A stretch of 9,925 bases of DNA. It comes from Pseudomonadota bacterium (lineage in GTDB: Bacteria > Myxococcota > UBA9042 > PHBI01). Positions 4,822 through 9,925 of the stretch are shown here, in pieces. The DNA lies in NCBI GenBank assembly GCA_005772945.1, contig SXIE01000059.1:1-9925 (forward strand), in the 5' to 3' direction. The notes below the pieces were generated by a model. The model worked only from the letters and a program-made list of their open reading frames with translations. It did not search any database and was not told the origin of the DNA. The position numbers and the translations under genes are program-made. Numbering within the stretch: position 1 is the stretch's first letter; each line of letters opens with the position of its first letter.

Positions 4822-7032
4822 CTACGGCCGCGGCTTGCCGGTTTGGTCCACGCCGCCCTGCCCGCCGAGGGCGTGGCGATAATCTCGTTGGTCCTTGGGC
4901 GACCCCGTCGTCATGAGATGCTTCTCCTGCCGCCCGGCTTGGGTCAGGTGCTTGAGAACGAACTCGTCGCGCATGTCCTCGAGCGGCAAGAACTTGGGGT
5001 CGAGCCAGGGATCGAGGGTCGGCGGCGCATCCGGCTTGAGCCGCTGCGCGTTCTGGCCGAACAGGTAGTCCCACGAGACGGCGAGCTTCGGCGATCCGAT
5101 CTCGTATGCACCGAGCTTGAACGCGATGACGTCCTGCTCCATCCAGAGCAGCTTCACGCCGCCCACCGCCGAGGGCTCGAGCGCGAGCTTGGACTGGAAC
5201 TCGGCACCCGCCGACAGCCGCCCCATCCAGCCGCAGCCCGGTGTCCACGTCGCCCCACCGCTCACGCTGAAGCTCCCACCGAGACTGATCGAACCCTCGA
5301 GCTCCGCCCCGACGTTCACGTTCGCGATCGGCGCTCCGAGGAACGCGCGCAAGGAGGCCTTGCCGAAGGCCTTGCCGGTCGCCGCGATCGACCCACCGAT
5401 CTTGACGTCGATGCGCGGCGGTTTGTCCTCGTCCGCCGTCGTTGCCTCGAGCTTCAGGCTGCCGCCCAGCCCCAGCGACGCGCCGTAGGATCCCCCAATC
5501 ATCACGCCGCCGGGCCCGACCTGAACCGCCTTCTCGCCGAGCGACTTCTCGCGGTCCTCTTTGGCCTTCGGATACGTGTACTCGCCGACCTTCAGCGTCA
5601 CGCTCGGCTTGTCCTTGAGCATGGCAAAGCTGATCGGCGTCCCCATGAACGGAAAGCTCAGCTCGTTGGCCTGGGTCCAGCCGCGGTCCACCGAATCATT
5701 CGAGCGCTCGGGCTCGGGCGCCCTGCAGACAGGTGTCGGCAGCCGGGCCGGATCCGCCTCCGTCACCTCGGTCCCGGACCGGTCCCCCACCGAGCGCGCC
5801 TCCGCCGCGCGCGCCTCGGTCTCCGCCGCGATGCGCGCCTCGTCCTGTTGGCGCTTGCGCTCCTCGGCCTTCTCTCGATCCCACCTGGCCTTCTCCGCCG
5901 CGAACGCCTTGCGGTTCTCGGCCTCGAGACACATCTGCGACCCCGGCTCGCCCCCAAGCGCGGACGTCACCGCGCGGTCCGCCTTCTCCGGATACCGATC
6001 GAGTACGTCACTCAAGACGGACTCACCGCCCGCCGCCCCGAATTGCTCCCAGCTGCGCACGATTCCCCAGGTCGCCGTCGAGGCTTTGTCGTAGCGCTTC
6101 GCGATTCCAAGGCGGAGTCCGGCCTCTTGCGTAAAGTCGGGCCCGGTCACAGCGTCGCCGGCCGCCGCCTCGGCCGTCGTCTCGGCTTCGTCGCTCCGAC
6201 GCCGGGCGTCCTCGGCGCTCTCGGCTTCGACCGCCGCATGCTGCGCGGGCCCACGCAACGCGGCGATCAGCCCGCAGAAGGCGCTGTCGTCGCCCGCGCG
6301 CTCGGCGGCCTTTAGCTCGCCCTCGCTGCGCTGGACCTTGGCGCTCAGGGCGTCATAGCGGTCCATGTGTTTCTGCCAGCTGGCGCGGTCGGTCTTTTCT
6401 TTCTTCTTCCCGGTCGACACGCACTTTGCGTATTTCGCCTGGCCCTTCGCCGAATAGACGGGCTCCGACAGCCCACCCCCGTACATCGGGGGGTAGCTCG
6501 GCGCGCCGCGTTGATCGTTGCACGAGGCCGGATCGAACGTCTCAGTCACACCTGGCGACGCCGCCTGCTCCTCCTTGAGTGCCGCGACCGCCTCGTCGTA
6601 CGCCTTCTTCTTCAGCTCCTTGGTTCGATGCGCCGCCCACAACGGCTTGATCGGCTGCGCCTTGGGATCCAACTCGCCGCGAACCGTTTGCAGGCATGCC
6701 TCCGATTTGTCGCCCGCCCGCGTGTGCTGCTGCTTGGCGATCTCCATCTCATCGAGGCACGCAGGCGGCACCATCGCGCTCTGCTGGGGATCCGGTTCCG
6801 GTGGCGCATCCGTCTCCTCGCGCTGGACGACGGCACCTGGGTCGGTCTCGCAGAACGCACGCTGGATCCGGTCGAGGTGCGGCATCGATGCGCCGGCAGT
6901 CTCGGTCGCCTCGAGCTGCAACCCCGCGCTCGGCGACCCCCGCCCGCCCCGCGCGATGGACGCGGTGCCGGCCGCGCTCGGCGACGTCTGCGCGCGGGGC
7001 ACATCCCGGTCCTGCTGGAAGACGGAAGCCAT
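4822..7032 (-). CDS. Large protein with injection-system-type leader motif and Gly-rich beta C-terminus
   Basis: No known enzyme is recognised in this 736-residue protein. The ATG at 7032 has GGGAG five bases upstream. There is no signal peptide or membrane segment. Residues 1-75 are low-complexity with MPHLDRIQRAF (50-60), closely resembling the PHLDxIQRxFGxHD leader found in many myxobacterial DUF4157 proteins linked with extracellular contractile injection systems; the HExxH DUF4157 motif itself is absent. Residues 90-300 are charged and helical with scattered Cys (92, 113, 171, 204, 253). Residues 366-415 are a likely coiled coil (AENRKAFAAEKARWDREK and on). Residues 500-660 alternate Gly-rich beta segments such as GGSYGASLGLGGSLKL and SISLGGSFSVSGGATWTPG, ending in VSWDYLFGQ. 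The tail is Pro-rich, then charged. A secreted or injected effector or a surface-associated structural protein is possible. No sheath, tube or baseplate genes are in the window. It ends 65 bases before the FAD oxidoreductase gene. Confidence 0.82.
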   Translation of the reverse strand: MASVFQQDRDVPRAQTSPSAAGTASIARGGRGSPSAGLQLEATETAGASMPHLDRIQRAFCETDPGAVVQREETDAPPEPDPQQSAMVPPACLDEMEIAKQQHTRAGDKSEACLQTVRGELDPKAQPIKPLWAAHRTKELKKKAYDEAVAALKEEQAASPGVTETFDPASCNDQRGAPSYPPMYGGGLSEPVYSAKGQAKYAKCVSTGKKKEKTDRASWQKHMDRYDALSAKVQRSEGELKAAERAGDDSAFCGLIAALRGPAQHAAVEAESAEDARRRSDEAETTAEAAAGDAVTGPDFTQEAGLRLGIAKRYDKASTATWGIVRSWEQFGAAGGESVLSDVLDRYPEKADRAVTSALGGEPGSQMCLEAENRKAFAAEKARWDREKAEERKRQQDEARIAAETEARAAEARSVGDRSGTEVTEADPARLPTPVCRAPEPERSNDSVDRGWTQANELSFPFMGTPISFAMLKDKPSVTLKVGEYTYPKAKEDREKSLGEKAVQVGPGGVMIGGSYGASLGLGGSLKLEATTADEDKPPRIDVKIGGSIAATGKAFGKASLRAFLGAPIANVNVGAELEGSISLGGSFSVSGGATWTPGCGWMGRLSAGAEFQSKLALEPSAVGGVKLLWMEQDVIAFKLGAYEIGSPKLAVSWDYLFGQNAQRLKPDAPPTLDPWLDPKFLPLEDMRDEFVLKHLTQAGRQEKHLMTTGSPKDQRDYRHALGGQGGVDQTGKPRP

Positions 7033-7106
7033 CAGTGCTCCCAGCGTAGACCCGTTCGCTCAGCTCTCCCACCATCTGGCCTGCGTCAAGCTCCATTCGT
7101 GCGAAG

Positions 7107-7134
7107 ACACGCGACTCCGGGTGGAGACGCGTGT
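7107..7134. promoter_or_regulatory. Strong hairpin between two minus-strand genes
   Basis: ACACGCG-A-CTCC (7107-7118), a GGGT loop, and GGAG-A-CGCGTGT (7123-7134) form an 11-bp stem interrupted by one A·A mismatch. It lies 75 bases before the start of the 736-residue protein and 92 bases after the stop of the TPR lipoprotein. No T-run follows on either strand. It could be a dyad operator, a 5' leader structure or part of a terminator. Confidence 0.4.
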
Positions 7135-7179
7135 GCGACCACGCCCACGCCGTTCGACGTTGCACGCGGACCGAGCGGC

Positions 7180-7225
7180 GCGCGGTCGTGTCAGTCTCGA
7201 ACCCAGATCGAGGGACGACCCGCGC
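7180..7225 (-). terminator. Two-tier terminator-like hairpin directly after the TPR lipoprotein
   Basis: Starting at the base after the TAG stop, the minus strand reads GCGC-g-GGTCGT, then CTCGA, a seven-base loop, TCGAG and ACGACC-GCGC. This gives a 10-bp outer stem with one bulged G and a 5-bp inner stem, separated by an internal loop. There is no U-tract, so it is probably a 3'-end-stabilising or Rho-assisted terminator rather than a classical intrinsic one. Confidence 0.45.
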
Positions 7226-8926
7226 CTACTGCGCCGCGTTGCCGCAGCTGTCGAGCAACGTCGCGGCCTCGGGCACCCCGCGCAACTCGAGGAGCAGCGC
7301 ATCGACCTCCGGATCGGTGATGCCCTGATCCATGAGCAGATACGCGACCAGCTCCTCGACGCGCGCATCGCCCTCGAGCGACATCGCAAACCCGCGCTGC
7401 GTCTCGACGGCGCGCCTGAACGTCGCCTGCACCTGACCCTGCAGGTGCCCCGCCGCCGCCGTCATGAGGCCCGCCAGCATGTCGCGCTCGGCCGGCAGCG
7501 TGATGGGATCGGCCGCGAGCCCGAGCGGCCCCTGCGCCGCGTGCGTCGCGTCCGTCGCCTCGACCGACAGCGGGAACGCGGCGGGCGCGAGCGGCTGCCC
7601 CTGCCATTCGAGGCGCGCCACCAGGCGGCTCAGCGCGCGCACATGGTAGGTGATGACGTCGTAGCTCCACGTCGCGTAGACCGGCTCGGTCTGGAACGGC
7701 GCCGTGCGCGCCAGCTCGTCGCGCGCGCTCTGCAGCCGCGTGCGCGCGTCGGTGACGTTCCGGCGCGCCGCCTCGAGCCTGCTCTGCGCGTTCCACAGGT
7801 TCTGCTCGGCGCCGGTCGAGACGCCCGGGGTGTCGCCCTCGCGCTGGACGTCGGCGGTGTACTGCTCGACGTAGCGCTGCTGCCGCGTGACCTCTTCTTC
7901 GGCGCTCATCAAGCGGCGTTCCTCGTCCTGCACGTTGCGCTGGCGGTCGGCGTAGAACGGGCTCGGAACCTGGCGCGTACCGGTCTGGTACTGGGCCGAT
8001 CGCACGTCCGTGCGCTGATCGGCGTCGAAGCGCGGCGTGCCGAACCCGAAGCGGATGACGGCGCGCTCGTTCTTGATCGGCTCGTCCGGCGAGAGGACGC
8101 GCAGCCACTGCGAGGTCCCGATCTGCGCCATCCCGCGCGCGAGCGGCAGGAACTGCTTGTTGAAACGGCGCGGCGGCGCGGCGCCCGGTCGGACCGGAAC
8201 GCCGGGCGCGGAGGGCCCATGGTCGTCCATCGCCTGCGGGTCATCGGCATCGAGCGGCTCGACGCCGACGATGACCTCGTTGCGGTCCCGCAGCGCTTGC
8301 ACGAGCTGGGCGCAATGCGCCCGCCCGACCGCCGTCGGCCTGAGCGCAATCAGCTGCCGTTCGTGCAGCAGCGCGTCCCCGTTGCGGCCCGCCTTCTTCG
8401 CGGCGTCGCGCTGCTTGGTCAGGTGCGCGATCCAAGCGTCGACCAGGCGCTGATCGGCCGCGTCGAGCGACGCGTCGAGCGACGCCACGAGATCGCGCAC
8501 GTCCGCATAGAGCAGCCGCGCGGCAAGGAACTTCCCGGTCTTGGCGTCCTGATCTCCCGCGGCGAGCACGGCCGCGCCCACCTCGGACACGAGGCGCGCG
8601 ACCTCGCCATCGTCGGGCAGGAGGCGCTGCGCCTCGCCGGCGCCGCGCGCAGCACCGAGGAGATCGCCGCGCGTGAGGGCCGCCCGTGCCGCGCCGATCC
8701 GCGTCGTGACGGCGCCGCGCTTGGCGGCCTCGAGCCCGGCGCGCGCTTCCGGCGACTCGGGGTCGAGCTGCACGGCGTGGGTGTACTCGGCGACGGCGGC
8801 GTCGTAGTTGCCCGCCTCGAGCGCATCATCGCCGCGGCCCATCGCGTTCTGGAACGCGCAGGCGGCGGTGAGGACGCTCGCAAAGAGCAAGACGAGCAGA
8901 CGGCGGACGAAGGTAAGACGTGGCAT
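7226..8926 (-). CDS. Lipoprotein with TPR and coiled-coil regions, function unknown
   Basis: This is a predicted 566-residue lipoprotein. The signal peptide has Arg8-Arg9, a hydrophobic core and the lipobox LTAAC with Cys23, which fixes the ATG at 8926 although no clear Shine-Dalgarno precedes it. Residues 31-70 contain a tetratricopeptide-like unit (GDDALEAGNYDAAVAEYTHAVQLDPES), followed by further helical repeats to about 210. Residues 222-256 are a Pro/Asp-rich linker. Residues 265-330 look like a beta segment (QWLRVLSPDEPIKNERAVIRFGFGTPRF). Residues 331-408 are a probable coiled coil (EERRLMSAEEEVTRQQRYVEQY, with a second heptad run after 373). The C-terminal part is helical. Such architecture suits an assembly or scaffold role at the outer membrane, but no partner is visible. 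I do not recognise a named family. A hairpin follows its stop and a possible sigma-54 promoter precedes it. Confidence 0.87.
   Translation of the reverse strand: MPRLTFVRRLLVLLFASVLTAACAFQNAMGRGDDALEAGNYDAAVAEYTHAVQLDPESPEARAGLEAAKRGAVTTRIGAARAALTRGDLLGAARGAGEAQRLLPDDGEVARLVSEVGAAVLAAGDQDAKTGKFLAARLLYADVRDLVASLDASLDAADQRLVDAWIAHLTKQRDAAKKAGRNGDALLHERQLIALRPTAVGRAHCAQLVQALRDRNEVIVGVEPLDADDPQAMDDHGPSAPGVPVRPGAAPPRRFNKQFLPLARGMAQIGTSQWLRVLSPDEPIKNERAVIRFGFGTPRFDADQRTDVRSAQYQTGTRQVPSPFYADRQRNVQDEERRLMSAEEEVTRQQRYVEQYTADVQREGDTPGVSTGAEQNLWNAQSRLEAARRNVTDARTRLQSARDELARTAPFQTEPVYATWSYDVITYHVRALSRLVARLEWQGQPLAPAAFPLSVEATDATHAAQGPLGLAADPITLPAERDMLAGLMTAAAGHLQGQVQATFRRAVETQRGFAMSLEGDARVEELVAYLLMDQGITDPEVDALLLELRGVPEAATLLDSCGNAAQ
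8460..8483 (-). repeat. 12-bp perfect tandem duplication inside the TPR lipoprotein gene
   Basis: GCGTCGAGCGAC occurs twice back to back (8460-8471 and 8472-8483). On the coding strand this gives the repeated peptide SLDA-SLDA. It is in frame and probably a recent slippage duplication. Confidence 0.8.
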
Positions 8927-9004
8927 GGGGACGCTCGCGTGGAGGGGCGGACTGGCCGGCGGCAGTTTCCTCGAACAGCGCCGAGGCTGTCAACCGCTGT
9001 GCGG

Positions 9005-9020
9005 CGCAGGCAATGTGCCA
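9005..9020 (-). promoter_or_regulatory. Candidate sigma-54 (-24/-12) promoter for the TPR lipoprotein
   Basis: The minus strand reads TGGCAC (9020-9015), five bases, then CTGC (9009-9006), against the sigma-54 consensus TGGCAC-N5-TTGC. The essential GG and GC are 12 bases apart, as required. Transcription would start near 8994, giving a leader of about 68 bases before the ATG at 8926. No activator gene is in the window. Confidence 0.35.
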
Positions 9021-9044
9021 CGAATGTGCCACGAATATGCCACG
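9012..9044. repeat. Three 11-bp direct repeats, AATGTGCCACG
   Basis: AATGTGCCACG occurs at 9012-9022 and 9023-9033, and AATATGCCACG at 9034-9044, with a period of exactly 11 bases, close to one DNA turn. The array lies in the 156-base gap upstream of the TPR lipoprotein. Read on the minus strand, each unit carries TGGCAC or TGGCAT. It may be an operator array or a set of overlapping -24/-12 promoter elements. Confidence 0.75.
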
Positions 9045-9082
9045 CGCGCAGCGCTCGATGATGACGCGCCCAGCGAGGCTGG

Positions 9083-9526
9083 CTAGCCGTCGCCCGTGCT
9101 CTTGTCCTTGTCCGCGCGCTTGGGCTTGACGCTGAACTTCACGTTCGGCTTGAGCTTGCCGTCGTTCGGGATGAACCGGATCTCGGTGCGGATCTCGAAT
9201 GAGAGCGCCGTCAGGATCTTGGCGACCTCGCCGCCGACATCGATCCCCTCGATGAAGCGCTTGGTCTGCTGGCCGATGATGCGCACGATCTCGTCGCGAC
9301 CGCCGTCGATCGCGCCCTTGACGTACCCCAGGACTTCCTTGGGCACCGCATCGCCGAAGATCTCGCGCAGCTTCTCCTGCGACGCGTTGACCGATCGGAA
9401 GCCACTCGCGATGGCCTTCCGCACGGTGTCGCTGACCCGACGGCCGGCCTGCTCGGCGCTCCGCCTCGCCGAGCCACCCGCGTCGCCCTCCTCCAGCGGA
9501 TCATCGTTCGGGTCATCCGTCGACAC
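9083..9526 (-). CDS. Small conserved helical protein, function unknown
   Basis: The 147-residue product starts at the GTG at 9526, chosen because GAGGAG lies exactly five bases upstream; another GTG at 9565 is in frame but has no ribosome binding site. The N-terminal 25 residues are acidic and disordered. Then come long amphipathic helices (about 28-107) with VPKEVLGYVKGAIDGGRDE and IIGQQTKRFIEG. The end is a strand-like segment, LSFEIRTEIRFIPNDGKLKP, and a basic tail. There is no signal peptide or membrane span. From memory, myxobacterial genomes carry similar small proteins with a PREVLGY and LSFEIKTEIRFIPND pattern, of unknown function and loosely phasin-like in their helical character. 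It appears to be a single-gene unit, since the next gene downstream is 156 bases away. Confidence 0.82.
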   Translation of the reverse strand: MSTDDPNDDPLEEGDAGGSARRSAEQAGRRVSDTVRKAIASGFRSVNASQEKLREIFGDAVPKEVLGYVKGAIDGGRDEIVRIIGQQTKRFIEGIDVGGEVAKILTALSFEIRTEIRFIPNDGKLKPNVKFSVKPKRADKDKSTGDG

Positions 9527-9680
9527 GTCGGCTCCTCGGCTCGGGATCCGCGAAGGCCGCGACACGCGCAGCCCACGCGACTGAATACCGTGCCACCATC
9601 GCCCACGACACGCGAAGTCTCAAGAAGCTCGACGACCCGCGGCCACTTTCAGCCACTTCCCGTCCGGGCGCGGCCAGCCT
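9527..9680. other. Intergenic region between divergent candidates
   Basis: The region holds the GAGGAG site of the small helical protein (minus-strand 9537-9532) and two direct copies of GCCACTT (9642-9648 and 9652-9658) ten bases apart. No convincing -35/-10 pair is seen on either strand. TGGCACG on the minus strand near 9597 lacks a -12 partner. Confidence 0.5.
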
Positions 9681-9905
9681 ATGACTCGCAGCGTGACCAC
9701 CGCCCCCGAGTCGAGCCCCCTCGAGCGCGCGCGCCACGCGGCGCTCGTTGCCGCAGGCGGCGCGATCACCGGAGGCCCAGCGCTCGGCGCGCTCGTGCGC
9801 CGCGCCGACCACGCCCCGCTCACGCTCTCCGGCGCAAAGGGCTGCCGCTCCGCGAGCAATGGCGGCGGTGGCGGGCGGTGCCCCGTCAAAGGGGGCGGCG
9901 CTTAG
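9681..9905 (+). CDS. Weak hypothetical ORF
   Basis: This 74-codon frame starts at ATG 9681, with a GTG alternative at 9693, and has G/C-rich third positions like the real genes in the window. Residues 12-43 (SPLERARHAALVAAGGAI and on) look like a plausible amphipathic helix. The C-terminus is Gly-rich and low-complexity. There is no ribosome binding site and no recognised family. It may be spurious, or the start of a frameshifted gene. The final 20 bases after its stop are relatively A/T-rich and hold nothing I can identify. Confidence 0.22.
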   Translation: MTRSVTTAPESSPLERARHAALVAAGGAITGGPALGALVRRADHAPLTLSGAKGCRSASNGGGGGRCPVKGGGA

Positions 9906-9925
9906 CTGAATGAATAATGCACCGA

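Noticed and set aside
4757..5248. N-terminal extension of the FAD oxidoreductase
   Set aside because: The frame stays open but would overlap the upstream gene, is Arg/Ala-rich, and would ignore the strong ribosome binding site at 4756.
4741..6315. 524-codon plus-strand open frame
   Set aside because: It is antisense to the 736-residue protein, Arg/Leu-rich with no ribosome binding site or motif.
9012..9044. CRISPR array
   Set aside because: The 11-base units are contiguous with no spacers, and no cas genes are present.
6518..9061. 847-codon plus-strand open frame
   Set aside because: It runs antisense to two convincing genes and their gap, is very Arg/Leu/His-rich, and has no domain motif. 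It is a by-product of G/C-rich third positions on the other strand.
9583..9597. Second sigma-54-like site (TGGCACG on the minus strand)
   Set aside because: The -24 half is perfect but the base positions for -12 read TCAG, without the essential GC.

Overview
The window is high-GC DNA with strongly G/C-biased third codon positions. Its lipoproteins with Thr/Ala/Asp/Glu-rich linkers, a Uma2-type nuclease, and a protein with the leader motif often seen on contractile-injection-system-associated proteins suggest a myxobacterium-like organism (Myxococcota, perhaps Polyangia). That placement is inferred from style and gene content; no phylogenetic marker other than a partial ClpP is present.

Left end (1-1081, plus strand): the C-terminal three quarters of a ClpP protease with an intact Ser-His-Asp triad, a short hairpin, then a Uma2-family PD-(D/E)xK protein. 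The Uma2 gene converges on the next, minus-strand block, and both stop codons lie in the arms of one inverted repeat.

Middle (1113-7032, minus strand): in transcription order these are a 736-residue protein with the leader-like N-terminus and a Gly-rich beta-type C-terminus, an FAD-dependent aldonolactone oxidoreductase of the GALDH/ALO type, a lipoprotein with a long low-complexity linker and a possible deacetylase-like domain, and a DUF6263-like lipoprotein. The genes are 40-75 bases apart and could be co-transcribed. The FAD enzyme has Leu where relatives carry the FAD-linking His. Its Shine-Dalgarno lies inside a perfect 8-bp hairpin, so its translation may be controlled separately.

Right end (7226-9925): a TPR and coiled-coil lipoprotein, followed by a strong hairpin directly after its stop and preceded by three 11-bp direct repeats that resemble overlapping sigma-54 promoter elements. 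Next is a small, probably conserved helical protein starting at a GTG with a strong ribosome binding site. The last 400 bases hold only a weak plus-strand ORF. Two stem-loops lie between the TPR lipoprotein and the 736-residue protein.

No tRNA, rRNA, CRISPR array, transposase or phage gene was seen. Three of the six complete, confident genes are predicted lipoproteins, so the block looks devoted to envelope functions, but no complete known system is visible. The least-explained items are the leader-bearing 736-residue protein, the SD-sequestering hairpin and the triple TGGCAC repeat.
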